A DNA stretch of 64,000 bases from Thioalkalivibrio sulfidiphilus HL-EbGr7. GTDB lineage: Bacteria > Pseudomonadota > Gammaproteobacteria > Ectothiorhodospirales > Ectothiorhodospiraceae. Shown here in pieces: positions 8,988-17,756 of this stretch. Location: NCBI RefSeq assembly GCF_000021985.1, contig NC_011901.1, positions 372,001 to 436,000 on the forward strand, read 5' to 3'. The position numbers were made by a program, and so were the translations under genes. The notes under the pieces are model-generated. The model did no database searches, had not been told where the DNA came from, and saw only the letters and a program-made list of their open reading frames with translations. Position 1 is the first letter of the stretch. Each line of letters opens with the position of its first letter.

Positions 8988-9971
8988 TCACGCCACCGAC
9001 TGATAGTAGAGATTCTGCGGATGCCGCGCCTGGGCAAAGAAGAACCAGCGCTCCGCCACCAGACCCAGGTACTGGATCACGAAGGCAGTGGCCAGCAGGG
9101 TGGAGACGTCGCCGCGGCTGAAGATCGCGGTGAGCAGCAGGATCAGGGGGATCGGGAACACGCCGATCAGGAAGATCCACTTCACGGATTTCACGAACAT
9201 CTCCGACATGCCGTGGAAGAACTCCCGGGTGTTGAAGGAGCCGCCCATGAAGCCCTGGGACTTCTGCACGATGTTGGGGTGCTTGATGCCCGTGGCGGTC
9301 TGCAGCGTGGACTTGGGCTTGAGACGCGCGTTGCGGATCAGGGAGGCGACGCGGCTGAAGAAGGCCAGCACCGTGAGCACCACCGCGCCCACTGCCAGGA
9401 AGTCCACCAGCTCCACGGCCATGTAGGCGGCCTGGGCGGCGGCCAGGGTGAAGCCCGAGGCCAGCCCGAGCAGGGTGTAGTTGGCGACGGTCAGCGGCGA
9501 ATGCCACTCCTGCAGGAAGCGCAGGCAGGCGTAGATCATGGCGGTGGTCACATACAGCGCGATGGCGACCAGGGCGCCGATCAGGGCCAGCAGCAGGGTG
9601 ATCGGCACGGCCACGTTGCCGGGCAGGGTGAACAGCACCGGATTGATGCCAAACAGGTGCACCACCCCGTACAGGAACACGAGGCCCATGAGCGCCGGCA
9701 GCACGATCACCTCGCGGGACAGCCAGGAGGTGCGCCACTGGGCCGCGGCACGCCAGGCCCGCTCCGGATGGCCCAGGTGGAAGAACGAGGCGAACAGGCC
9801 CAGCACCAGAAGTACCAGCGAGATGCCGGCGCCCGTGGCGTAGTAGTGGCCGCCGTGTTCCGGCAGGAGCCGCAGGGCGGCGTAGCTCTCGACCAGGGCC
9901 AGGGCGATGAACAGCCCCTGGCCGGCGCCGATGAGGGTGGTGAGAAAAATGACTGAGAATGCGGGATGCAT
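8988..9971 (-). CDS. soeC: SoeC, membrane anchor of sulfite-oxidizing enzyme (DmsC/NrfD type)
   Basis: A 327-residue inner-membrane protein with about eight hydrophobic helices. It is the DmsC-like anchor that takes electrons from the iron-sulfur subunit and reduces quinone. LGLFASFFHLGHPERAWRAA near residue 60-80 is the conserved DmsC signature. The start ATG at 9969-9971 is preferred because upstream codons overlap soeB's 3' end and are not hydrophobic. It is third in soeABC, 23 bp after soeB, with a terminator 28 bp past its stop. The assignment rests on the subunit set, the absence of a Tat signal on the A subunit, and the sulfur-oxidizer context. Confidence 0.9.
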   Translation of the reverse strand: MHPAFSVIFLTTLIGAGQGLFIALALVESYAALRLLPEHGGHYYATGAGISLVLLVLGLFASFFHLGHPERAWRAAAQWRTSWLSREVIVLPALMGLVFLYGVVHLFGINPVLFTLPGNVAVPITLLLALIGALVAIALYVTTAMIYACLRFLQEWHSPLTVANYTLLGLASGFTLAAAQAAYMAVELVDFLAVGAVVLTVLAFFSRVASLIRNARLKPKSTLQTATGIKHPNIVQKSQGFMGGSFNTREFFHGMSEMFVKSVKWIFLIGVFPIPLILLLTAIFSRGDVSTLLATAFVIQYLGLVAERWFFFAQARHPQNLYYQSVA

Positions 9972-9994
9972 GATGCGTTCGTCCGTTGTTTCCG

Positions 9995-10726
9995 TTACCA
10001 GCTGGTGACGTCGTCGAGGGAGGGCTCGTCGCGGCCCGGGCGGGGCAGCTTGGAGTCGATCTTGAGCGGGTTGTCGCTGCGCTCGAGTTCTTCCTCGCGG
10101 ATGGTGATGCGGGTCTTGCGCCGGGGCAGGTAGTGGTTGGCCGGCTTGGTGCCCCACTCGGGCATCAGCTGGTAACCGCCCGCCTCGCGGATCGCCACGG
10201 AGACCACGGAATTCGGGTCATGGATGTCACCGTAGAGCCGCGCATTGGTGGGGCATGCCTTGACGCAGGCGGGCAGACGATCCGCTTCCTCGAACGTGGG
10301 GTTGTGGATGCGGTCCACGCACAGGGTGCACTTGGTCATCTCCTTGCGGGATTCGTCGATCTCGCGCACGCCGTAGGGGCAGGCCCAGGAGCAGTACTTG
10401 CAGCCGATGCACTTGTCGTAGTCCACCAGCACGATGCCGTCCTCTGGGCGCTTGTAGGAGGCGCCGGTGGGGCACACGGGCACGCAGGGCGGCTCCTCGC
10501 AGTGCAGGCAGGACTTGGGGAAGTGCACCGTCTCGGTGTTGGGGTATTCCCCCACCTCGAAGGTCTGCACCCGGTTGAAGAAGGTGCCCGTGGGGTCCTC
10601 GTCATAGGGGCGCTGGTCCACCAGCGGACCGGCCCCGCCGGAGGTGTTCCACTCCTTGCAGCTGGTCACGCAGGCGTGGCAGCCCACGCACACGTTGAGA
10701 TCGATCACTAGAGCAAGCTGTGTCAT
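9995..10726 (-). CDS. soeB: SoeB, four-cluster iron-sulfur subunit
   Basis: A 243-residue electron-transfer subunit of the sulfite-oxidizing complex. Four cysteine clusters are visible: CVGCHACVTSC, CLHCEEPPCVPVC, CIGCKYCSWACP and CTLCVDR with CVKACP, as in DmsB/NrfC/SoeB. There is no signal peptide, so it acts in the cytoplasm with SoeA. The start ATG (10724-10726) overlaps the soeA stop in an ATGA arrangement, indicating translational coupling. The C-terminal 40 residues are charged and probably contact the partner subunits. Confidence 0.93.
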   Translation of the reverse strand: MTQLALVIDLNVCVGCHACVTSCKEWNTSGGAGPLVDQRPYDEDPTGTFFNRVQTFEVGEYPNTETVHFPKSCLHCEEPPCVPVCPTGASYKRPEDGIVLVDYDKCIGCKYCSWACPYGVREIDESRKEMTKCTLCVDRIHNPTFEEADRLPACVKACPTNARLYGDIHDPNSVVSVAIREAGGYQLMPEWGTKPANHYLPRRKTRITIREEELERSDNPLKIDSKLPRPGRDEPSLDDVTSW

Positions 10727-13632
10727 TTCTTGAGTCCCTTGTTCGCAAAGAAGCCCCACACGCGCTGGGCCATGGGCTGGCCGGGGTAGGGTTGCATGGG
10801 TTTGAACTGGGGCGAGCTCACCTGGGGCTCGTCCTCGGCGGCCTTGTAGATGCGCACGCGCACGTCGTACCAGCCGGCCTGGCCGGTGAGGGGGTCCGAG
10901 TTGGAGGTGGTGCCGTACTCGGTGGGCAGCTCCTCGGAGATGACGTGGTTGAGCAGGAAACCCTTCTGGGACTCGTTGGCCCGAGGGGTCAGGCTCCACG
11001 CGCCCGCGGCCTTGCCGATGGCGTTCCAGGTCCACACGGTGCCGGGCTCCACGGCATTGGAGTGCTTGGCGATGCAGCGCACCTTGCCCCACTGGCTCTC
11101 CACCCACACCCAGTCATCGTCCTGGATGCCCTGGGCCAGCGCCGTCTTGGCGTTGACGAACAGCACGTTGTGGGTATGGATCTGGCGCAGCCAGGCGTTC
11201 TGGGAATCCCAGGAGTGGTACATGGCCATGGGCCGCTGGGTGACTGCCGCCAGCGGGTAGGTCTGCTTGTTGGTGACCTGGGCCTCCAGGGGCTCGTAGT
11301 AGAACGGCAGCGGATCGAAGAAGGTCTCCACGCGCTCCCTCAAGTGCTCCGGCGGCTTGCGCGACAGGCCCTTGCCCTGGGCGGCGGCGCGGAAGCGCAT
11401 CAGCACCTCGGAGTAGATGTGGATGAGGATCGGCTCCGCGTAGCGGGTGATGCGGTTGCGCTGCGACCAGTCCAGGTAGCCCTTGTTCCAGTTACGCATG
11501 TACTGGTAACTCTTGGGCAGCACGTAGTGGAACACGCAGTTGTTCTTGGCGTACATCTCCCACTGGTTGGGGTTGGGCTCGCCGCGCATGGACTTCTCGC
11601 CGCCCTTGCCGCGCCAGCCCGCCAGGAAGCCGATACCGGAACCCGGCTCGGTCTCGTAGTTGACGATGAAGTCCGGGTAGTCGCGGTACTTGCGTTTGCC
11701 GTCCTTGGTGACGAAGGCGGGCAGGCCGAGGCGGGTGCCCAGCTCGATGAGCACCTCCTGGAAGGGCTTGCACTCGCCCTTGGGCGGCACCACCGGGATG
11801 CGCACGGAGTCCACCGGGCCGTCGAACTCGGAGATCGGCCGGTCCAGCATGGACATCACGTCGTGGCGTTCCAGGTACGTGGTGTCCGGCAGGATCAGGT
11901 CGGCGTACGCGGTCATCTCCGACTGGAAGGCATCGGCCACGACGAGGAACGGGATCTTGTACTCGCCGTTGTCATCCTTGTCGTTGAGCATCTTGCGCAC
12001 CTCGACCGTGTTCATGGTCGAGTTCCAGGCCATGTTGGCCATGAAGATCATCAGCGTGTCGATGGGGTAGGGGTCGCCGCGCCAGGCGTTGGTGATCACG
12101 TTGTGCATCAGGCCGTGCACCGAGAGCGGATACTCCCAGGAGAAGGCCTTGTCGATGCGCACCGGGTTGCCCTTGTCGTCCACGAACAGGTCGTCCGGAT
12201 CGGCGGGCCAGCCAAGCGGCATGCCGTCCAGCGGTGTGTTGGGCTTGACCGCCTCCGGGCCCTTGGGCGGCCGGGCGCAGGGCGGGATCGGACGCGGGAA
12301 GGGGGCCTTGTGGCGGAAGCCGCCCGGGCGGTCGATGGTGCCGAGCAGGGTCATCAGGATGGACAGAGCGCGGATGGTGTGGAAACCGTTGGAATGGGCC
12401 GCAAGCCCGCGCATGGCGTGGAAGGACACCGGGTTGCCGGTGACGGACTCGTGCTCCACGCCCCAGGAGTCTGTCCAGGCGATGGGCAGCTCGATCTTCT
12501 GGTCACGGGCGGTCACGCCCATCTCGTGGGCCAGGCGGCGGATGGTCTCGGCCGGGATGCCGGTGATGTTGGCGGCCCACTCGGGGGTGTAGCCCTCGAC
12601 GCGCTCCTTCAGGAGCTGGAAGGAGGGCTTGGTGGGGGTGCCGTCGTCGAGCTTGAATTCGCCCAGCAGGTAGGGGTCGGTGTCCGGGGTGTGGGTGACC
12701 ACGGCCCGGTTGCTGTTGCGGTCCCACCACAGCTTGTTCTGGGGCTCGTAGCAGCCCTCTTCCTCCGGCACCTCGGTGCGGTGGAACATCCCGAACTCGT
12801 TGCTGGCCTCATCCACGTTGATGAGCTGGCCGGCGTTGGTGTAGCGCACCAGGAATTCCCGGTCATACAGGCCCTGAGCGATGATCTCGTTGATGATGGC
12901 CAGCAGCAGGGCGCCGTCGGTGCCTGGACGGATGGGCACCCACTCGTCGGCGATGGCGGAGTAGCCGGTGCGCACCGGGTTGATGGAGATGAAGCGGCCG
13001 CCGTTGCGCTTGAACTTGGACAGCTCCACCTTCATGGGGTTGGAGTGATGGTCCTCGGCGGTGCCCAGCATGATGAACAGCTTGGAGCGCTCCAGGTCCG
13101 GGCCGCCGAACTCCCAGAAGGAGCCGCCGATGGTGTAGATCATGCCGGCGGCCATGTTCACGGAGCAGAAACCGCCGTGGGCCGCGTAGTTGGGGGTGCC
13201 GAACTGCTTGGCGAACAGGCCGGTCATGGCCTGCATCTGGTCGCGTCCGGTGAACAGGGCGAACTTCTTGGGGTCGGTCTTGCGAAGCTTGCCAAGCCGT
13301 TCTGCGAGGGTGGAGAATGCTTCTTCCCAGGAGATCGGCTCGAACTGCGCATCGCCGCGCTCGCTGCCTTCCTTGCGCTTGAGGGGCTGGGTCAGGCGGG
13401 CGGGCGAGTACTGCTTCATGATGCCCGAGGAGCCCTTGGCGCAGATCACCCCTTTATTGATCGGGTGATCCGGGTTACCGTCGATGTAGCGGACTTCGCC
13501 GTCACGCAGGTGCACACGGATGCCGCAGCGGCACGCGCACATGTAGCAGGTGGTCTTTTTGATCTCCTGCGAGGGATTCTTGATCTCGGACAGGGTCGGG
13601 TCCGAGGTGGGCCTGGGGGTTTTTGCTTGCAT
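10723..13632 (-). CDS. soeA: SoeA, molybdopterin subunit of sulfite:quinone oxidoreductase
   Basis: A 969-residue molybdopterin oxidoreductase. C29-x2-C32-x3-C36-x27-C64 binds the proximal [4Fe-4S] cluster, followed by bis-MGD binding domains (FTGRDQMQAMTG, MLGTAEDHHSNPMK). It lacks a twin-arginine signal, so unlike Phs, Psr or Ttr enzymes it should face the cytoplasm, as described for SoeA of Allochromatium. In that setting it oxidizes sulfite to sulfate and feeds electrons via SoeB and SoeC into the quinone pool. It is first in the operon. The 177-bp gap upstream is AT-rich and should hold the promoter. Related cytoplasmic complexes acting on other sulfur compounds cannot be excluded by sequence alone. 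Confidence 0.9.
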   Translation of the reverse strand: MQAKTPRPTSDPTLSEIKNPSQEIKKTTCYMCACRCGIRVHLRDGEVRYIDGNPDHPINKGVICAKGSSGIMKQYSPARLTQPLKRKEGSERGDAQFEPISWEEAFSTLAERLGKLRKTDPKKFALFTGRDQMQAMTGLFAKQFGTPNYAAHGGFCSVNMAAGMIYTIGGSFWEFGGPDLERSKLFIMLGTAEDHHSNPMKVELSKFKRNGGRFISINPVRTGYSAIADEWVPIRPGTDGALLLAIINEIIAQGLYDREFLVRYTNAGQLINVDEASNEFGMFHRTEVPEEEGCYEPQNKLWWDRNSNRAVVTHTPDTDPYLLGEFKLDDGTPTKPSFQLLKERVEGYTPEWAANITGIPAETIRRLAHEMGVTARDQKIELPIAWTDSWGVEHESVTGNPVSFHAMRGLAAHSNGFHTIRALSILMTLLGTIDRPGGFRHKAPFPRPIPPCARPPKGPEAVKPNTPLDGMPLGWPADPDDLFVDDKGNPVRIDKAFSWEYPLSVHGLMHNVITNAWRGDPYPIDTLMIFMANMAWNSTMNTVEVRKMLNDKDDNGEYKIPFLVVADAFQSEMTAYADLILPDTTYLERHDVMSMLDRPISEFDGPVDSVRIPVVPPKGECKPFQEVLIELGTRLGLPAFVTKDGKRKYRDYPDFIVNYETEPGSGIGFLAGWRGKGGEKSMRGEPNPNQWEMYAKNNCVFHYVLPKSYQYMRNWNKGYLDWSQRNRITRYAEPILIHIYSEVLMRFRAAAQGKGLSRKPPEHLRERVETFFDPLPFYYEPLEAQVTNKQTYPLAAVTQRPMAMYHSWDSQNAWLRQIHTHNVLFVNAKTALAQGIQDDDWVWVESQWGKVRCIAKHSNAVEPGTVWTWNAIGKAAGAWSLTPRANESQKGFLLNHVISEELPTEYGTTSNSDPLTGQAGWYDVRVRIYKAAEDEPQVSSPQFKPMQPYPGQPMAQRVWGFFANKGLKK

Positions 13633-13809
13633 GTCGGTTTTTCCCTTACGGGGATTAGATAATTAGAATGTTCCTTTATCATTCTGACCAGCGCACCCGG
13701 GCATTGGCAAGTTGTTACTTTTTATTGATGTATTAGTGGGCGCGGAAAGCCCCAATAAACCGAACGCGGCGGAGCGTCGCCCGGACCAAAAGCTCAGGAA
13801 CACTGCGCG

Positions 13810-14325
13810 ATGAGGATATGTATAGTCTCTGACAGCCATGATCGTGGCCCGATGCTGGCCCGGGCCATCGAGGCGGCCATCGCCGAGGGGGCCGCCCTGG
13901 TGATCCACTGCGGCGACCTGATTGGCGGCAATACCATCCGGGCGTCCCTGGCTCTGGGGGTACCCATCCACGCGGTGCATGGGAATAATCTGGGTGACCC
14001 GGTGGCCATTGCCCGTATCGCCCACAACTCCAAGGGTATGTTCATCTACCACGGACTGGACGCGGACATCACCGTCGCGGGCCGTCGGATCTTTGTGACG
14101 CATTACCCCCATTACGGCCACGCCATGGCCTGTACCGGTGACTTCGACCTGGTCTGCTGTGGGCACAGCCACGAACCCGAGATCCGCCAGCAGTCGACGG
14201 TGCGCGACAGCCAGACCTGGCTGGTCAATCCGGGCACGGTCGCGGGGCTTGGCGCGCCCGAGGCCACGTGGATACTGGGTGACCTGGAGACCATGAAATT
14301 CGAATTGCGCCAGACCCCTGACTGA
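13810..14325 (+). CDS. YfcE/MJ0936-family metallophosphoesterase
   Basis: A 171-residue calcineurin-like phosphodiesterase. The metal ligands are visible in order: SDSHD (residues 7-11), HCGDL, VHGNN, THYPHYGH and CGHSHEP. These are the small single-domain enzymes of the YfcE/MJ0936 group, usually manganese dependent and with unassigned cellular substrate. It is divergent from soeA and followed after 66 bp by the CBS protein gene in the same direction, so the two may be co-transcribed. Confidence 0.9.
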   Translation: MRICIVSDSHDRGPMLARAIEAAIAEGAALVIHCGDLIGGNTIRASLALGVPIHAVHGNNLGDPVAIARIAHNSKGMFIYHGLDADITVAGRRIFVTHYPHYGHAMACTGDFDLVCCGHSHEPEIRQQSTVRDSQTWLVNPGTVAGLGAPEATWILGDLETMKFELRQTPD

Positions 14326-14391
14326 GTCTCACCACGGCCGGTGGAGCCGGCCCGACCTGCACCCAACGTTAATCGAGGAACGTCTCAGAAA

Positions 14392-14994
14392 ATGACCGCA
14401 GAAACCTCCCGCAAGCCCCTGCCCTCCTTCAAAGCACCCGCTCAACTGGGTTACGTGGAACCCGGTATCCAGGAGCGCGTCGTCGCGACATCGCCGGCCA
14501 TGCAGGTCATGACCAGCCTGCGCAACGTCAGTGCGAGCACCATCCGTCCCGGGGCCTCGCTGGTCGAGGCCAATCAGACCATGATCGCTCGCGGCGTGCG
14601 CCTGCTGCTGGTCGTGGACCCGGAGGGGCAGGTGATCGGTCTGATCACCGCCCGTGACACCCAGGGCGAGCGGCCGATCCAGATGGTGCATGAGCGTGGC
14701 GGCCGATTCGAGGACCTGCAGGTGCGCGATCTCATGATCCCGCGTGAATCCATTGACCTGATCGACATGCGGGACGTGATGCGCGCGGAGGTGCGCGACA
14801 TCGTGGCAACGCTCAAGGACCAGGGTCGTCAGCATGCCCTGGTGGCGTCAACGGACCAGGCCACCGGAAGGACACGCATCTGCGGCATTTTTTCCGCCAC
14901 GCAGATCGGCCGCCAGCTCGGCCTGTCGGTGCAGACCTTCGAAGTGGCCAAGACCTTCGCCGAAATCCAGGCCGCGCTCGCCAAGGAATACTGA
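14392..14994 (+). CDS. CBS-domain-pair protein
   Basis: A 200-residue cytoplasmic protein. A CBS pair occupies about residues 45-165: the first repeat covers NQTMIARGVRLLLVVDPEGQ then VIGLITARDTQGER, the second contains ALVASTDQATGRTRICGIFS. CBS pairs bind adenosine nucleotides and act as energy sensors. There is no fused enzyme domain, so it may regulate a partner in trans. The start ATG 14392 has GAGGA 12-16 bases upstream and was preferred to an upstream GTG. A strong hairpin at 14999-15030 follows directly. Confidence 0.85.
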   Translation: MTAETSRKPLPSFKAPAQLGYVEPGIQERVVATSPAMQVMTSLRNVSASTIRPGASLVEANQTMIARGVRLLLVVDPEGQVIGLITARDTQGERPIQMVHERGGRFEDLQVRDLMIPRESIDLIDMRDVMRAEVRDIVATLKDQGRQHALVASTDQATGRTRICGIFSATQIGRQLGLSVQTFEVAKTFAEIQAALAKEY

Positions 14995-14998
14995 GCGA

Positions 14999-15030
14999 CA
15001 CGCCCGGGCTTCCCGCGAAGCCCGGGCGTG
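14999..15030 (+). terminator. Hairpin terminator after the CBS gene
   Basis: CACGCCCGGGCTT pairs perfectly with AAGCCCGGGCGTG around CCCGCG, starting four bases after the CBS stop codon. The tail ATATTT is only weakly T-rich, so termination may be partial. Confidence 0.7.
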
Positions 15031-15043
15031 ATATTTGCGGCCT

Positions 15044-15075
15044 CCCGCCCAGTGGCGGGCTTGGCCCGCCCTATG
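15044..15075. repeat. REP-like repeat, GGCCCGCCCTATG type
   Basis: CCCGCC..GGCGGG arms are followed by TTGGCCCGCCCTATG, the same core as at 8811-8875 and 18513-18533. The remainder of the gene-free stretch 15076-15316 shows no further structure that I can support. Confidence 0.65.
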
Positions 15076-15316
15076 CCACTCCAGCCAGAAGATAGCCTGA
15101 GGCAGGCCGAAAGCGCCCTGTCGGTCGTCGGCCAGGTGGGGTCTGCGCACCCATCACTCCAAACGCCGGGTCATCAGATAGCACTCACGACCGCCGTGGT
15201 CCGAGAGATCGGTCCGCACGGGCCTGTGTGCGCCAGGTCGCTATGGAATCAGGATCTTGTCCAGCCGGGAGGGCCGGTAAGGGTGGTAGGGAAAGGGCAG
15301 GGGCGGGGGAGTGAAG

Positions 15317-15346
15317 CGCCTTATGGGGGGTACCCCCCATAAGGCG
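15317..15346. repeat. Perfect 30-bp palindrome
   Basis: CGCCTTATGGGGGGT (15317-15331) is followed with no spacer by its exact reverse complement (15332-15346). It lies 15 bp past the stop of the 53-aa gene on the minus strand and could act as its transcription stop or as a protein-binding site. Confidence 0.85.
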
Positions 15347-15361
15347 AAACGGCAGGTTGAC

Positions 15362-15523
15362 TCAGGGGCGCTTGGGGGTGGTGTACTCCGCCACCTTGTG
15401 GAACGAGTCCCAAATCGTCTCGTAGCCTACGAAGCCCTTTTCATTGGGCTCTTTCTGACGGGTCTTGACGAAACGGGCCTTGCCTTCAGGCACCTTGGGT
15501 CGGGTCTTGGGTTGTCCGCTCAT
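15362..15523 (-). CDS. Small 53-aa basic protein, unknown function
   Basis: The reading frame runs from ATG (15521-15523) to TGA (15362-15364). The protein is MSGQPKTRPKVPEGKARF..., very lysine/arginine rich with a middle segment NEKGFVGYETIWDSFHKVAE and a basic tail TTPKRP. An AAGGTGA ribosome-binding site sits six bases before the start, better than for most genes in the window. Codon use is GC3-rich as in neighbours. I do not recognise the family. A perfect palindrome 15 bp downstream may be its terminator. Confidence 0.65.
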   Translation of the reverse strand: MSGQPKTRPKVPEGKARFVKTRQKEPNEKGFVGYETIWDSFHKVAEYTTPKRP

Positions 15524-16007
15524 AAGTCACCTTTTTCTTCGAGTTCGCGATCGCCGCAGCGAGTTATTCGCAGCTGAAAACGGTCACGATGAAATTGGTC
15601 TTCATCATGCAGGAAAAAGTATATCAGAAACCGTCCGGCGGGCAGCAAGTTCCCGGTGAAATGTATCTTTTTATGATGTGATAAATCCAGGTTTCCCATC
15701 CTGTCCGGGATCTTGAGAAATCCGGTTCCAGGCGGGCGTGCCACGCCTAACCTATTATCCAGAAAGGAGAAATACCGATGCCTTTGCGGGAGGCTGCAAA
15801 GCCGGAAGCAGCGCCATGCCCGGCAGTGGGTTGAGAAATGTGTCCCGCGGGCACTGCACAGGCTGAAACAGGGCTGCAATCCCATCCTGAAGTACGAAAC
15901 CGCAGGCGCCTGCGCGGCCTCCCTTGTACCGGCATGGCGCGTGAATTCATCGGGCAGCCGGGTTAACATCAGGGGCCATTCATCCACGTGTCTGAAGCCC
16001 TGATCGC
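15524..16007. other. 484-bp gap without a clear gene; contains an SD-preceded 18-codon frame
   Basis: This stretch has lower GC on its left half and no convincing long gene. At 15778-15834 an 18-codon frame (MPLREAAKPEAAPCPAVG) follows a strong AAAGGAG Shine-Dalgarno sequence seven bases upstream of ATG. It could be a leader peptide for the YCII gene 170 bp downstream or a decayed gene start. Longer overlapping frames on both strands have poor composition and were not called. Confidence 0.4.
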
Positions 16008-16358
16008 ATGCCGCAATACATATTCGTTTATCTCGGAGGCGAGTACCCTTCGGACCCGCAGGAGGCGCAAGCGCATCTCCAGAAATACCAGCAATGGCTG
16101 ATGTCGCTCGGCACCGCAGTGGTGAGCCCCGCCGTGCCCTTCCGGGATACGCACACGCTACAGCCCGACGGCTCGGTTTCCCGGGGCACTGTCTCGGCCA
16201 TGTCCGGCCTGAGCATCATGCGAATGGATTCCATGCAGGAGGCCATCGCCGCGGCGCGGGCCTGTCCCTTCCTCGAAATCAAAGGTACCCTGGAGGTTTC
16301 GGAAATGATCGAGATGCCCCGCGCCTCCGGGGATGGCGGCAATGAGACCGTAAACTGA
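16008..16358 (+). CDS. YCII-related domain protein
   Basis: A 116-residue single-domain protein of the YCII/DGPF ferredoxin-like fold family. MPQYIFVYLGGEYPSDPQEA, then HLQKYQQWLMSLG and a C-terminal strand-helix unit FLEIKGTLEVSEM match the usual layout. The family is broadly distributed, and the enzymatic role of stand-alone members is generally unknown. It is followed six bases later by the acyltransferase gene, suggesting one transcript. Confidence 0.8.
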   Translation: MPQYIFVYLGGEYPSDPQEAQAHLQKYQQWLMSLGTAVVSPAVPFRDTHTLQPDGSVSRGTVSAMSGLSIMRMDSMQEAIAAARACPFLEIKGTLEVSEMIEMPRASGDGGNETVN

Positions 16359-16364
16359 CGCCGC

Positions 16365-17381
16365 ATGGAGTTCGTCTGTTACGCCCACTGGGAGCAGTTG
16401 CCCAAGAGTGCGGCGTCCCTGTTCTCCCAAGCGGCCGGCGACAGTCTCTTCTTTTCACGCCCCTGGTTTGAAAACCTGCTGAGGACCACGCCAGCCGATC
16501 GGCAGAGCCTCCTGCTGGCCTGCGTGGTGGAGGACGGCAGGGTTCTGGGGCTGCTCCCCCTGGAGATGCGTGACAGCAGTCACTGGTATGGGCTCACAAA
16601 CCTGTACGCCTCGCTCTACACGCTGCTGCTGGCGGAGCATCGCCAGCGCGAGGTGATCGGCTGCCTCGCCAGGGGGCTGAGCGATTTGTCGTTCGCATCA
16701 CTGCGCCTGGACCCGGTCGCCGCAGACGACGGCAAGCTGGAGGGTTTCCAGCAGGCCATGGAATCCCTGGGCATCGCCTGTCATCGAAGATTCCGGTTCT
16801 ACAACTGGATCCACCGTGCACAGGGTCAATCGTTCGAGGATTACATGGCGGCGCGTCCCGCCAGAGTCCGCAACAGCATTGCGCGCAAGGCGCGAAAGCT
16901 CGCCCGGGAGCATGGCTACAGGATTCAGGTCTTTACCGATAGTGGCCTGCAGAAGGCTATGTCAGACTACTACGTCGTCCATGACAGGAGCTGGAAGGCC
17001 TCGGAGCAGTATCGCGATTTTATCGACGGCCTGGTCAGTGCGCTGGCCGAGCAGGGCTGGTTGAGACTCGGCATCCTTTATGTGGGGAAGTCGCCCGTTG
17101 CCGCGCAACTCTGGTTCGTGGTCCATGGCAAGGCAAGCATATTCAAGCTGGTCCATGACGAGCAATGGAAGCGTTACTCCCCGGGTTCGATTCTGATCCG
17201 GCATCTGATGGAACAGGTCATCGATCATGACTGGGTGGAGGAGATCGATTTCCTGACCGGCAACGACGCCTACAAGCAGGACTGGATGTCAGAGCGCAGG
17301 GAACGCTGGACACTCTACTGCATCAGGAGCCCGGAACCCGAGCGGGGGATCGGACGATTACTGAAGTGGCTGAACCGATAG
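16365..17381 (+). CDS. BioF2-like GNAT acyltransferase (CelD/BcsL family)
   Basis: A 338-residue protein of the acetyltransferase_6 (BioF2-like) GNAT family, found in exopolysaccharide, exosortase and peptide-ligation loci. The central region ARVRNSIARKARKLAREHGY and the C-terminal GNAT fold segment VAAQLWFVVHGKASIFKLVH then HDWVEEIDFLTGNDAYKQDW are typical. There is no glycan or exosortase gene nearby to point to a substrate. It sits six bases after the YCII gene and 40 bp before the next small gene, within a rightward run of four genes (16008-18395). Confidence 0.82.
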   Translation: MEFVCYAHWEQLPKSAASLFSQAAGDSLFFSRPWFENLLRTTPADRQSLLLACVVEDGRVLGLLPLEMRDSSHWYGLTNLYASLYTLLLAEHRQREVIGCLARGLSDLSFASLRLDPVAADDGKLEGFQQAMESLGIACHRRFRFYNWIHRAQGQSFEDYMAARPARVRNSIARKARKLAREHGYRIQVFTDSGLQKAMSDYYVVHDRSWKASEQYRDFIDGLVSALAEQGWLRLGILYVGKSPVAAQLWFVVHGKASIFKLVHDEQWKRYSPGSILIRHLMEQVIDHDWVEEIDFLTGNDAYKQDWMSERRERWTLYCIRSPEPERGIGRLLKWLNR

Positions 17382-17421
17382 CAACGAAATCCCCATTCAC
17401 GAAAACCGCAGGGTAAACGAA

Positions 17422-17733
17422 GTGCAACTCAAGGCCGATCCCGAAAAATTCGATCAACTCCAGCAGCTCTTCATCCGCGAGATCATCGAGCAGATCAGGC
17501 TCAAACTGACCGAGGCGGGGTTTCGCGACGAAGCGCTCAAAGAGGTCACGGCCCATATCGCCTTCAGCGTGGCCAGCACCATCGATGACAACGCCGGAAT
17601 TGAAGCCGAGGGCGTTGCGGTCAAGCCGTACCTGAGCTTTGTCACCGGGGATGAACAGCTCGTCCACGGTGGTGAAAATTCCTACATGCATGAATATGTC
17701 GCCGATCTCATCACCGAGATATTCGACGAATAA
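17422..17733 (+). CDS. Unknown 103-aa acidic protein
   Basis: A small, acidic, soluble protein starting at GTG 17422 (first residues MQLKADPEKFDQLQQLFI). It is predicted mostly helical at the N-terminus and ends in an acidic helix YVADLITEIFDE. There is no signal peptide and no known motif. It is located between the BioF2-type gene and the next unknown gene (23 bp gap), apparently in one transcript. I cannot assign a family. Confidence 0.65.
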   Translation: MQLKADPEKFDQLQQLFIREIIEQIRLKLTEAGFRDEALKEVTAHIAFSVASTIDDNAGIEAEGVAVKPYLSFVTGDEQLVHGGENSYMHEYVADLITEIFDE

Positions 17734-17756
17734 CCGCAGGGCGGGCGGCCAGTGCC

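Noticed and set aside
10720-13662. 980-codon plus-strand frame opposite soeA
   Set aside because: Antisense shadow of a well-defined molybdoenzyme; no motif, and it covers soeA exactly.
15778-15840. Possible GEMM-type (cyclic di-GMP) riboswitch before the YCII gene
   Set aside because: GCAAAGCC-like words are present, but the paired helices and conserved GGCAAACC do not assemble.
15520-15987. 155-codon minus-strand frame in the 15.5-16 kb gap
   Set aside because: Poor composition, no ribosome-binding site, and it runs into the start of the better supported 53-aa gene.
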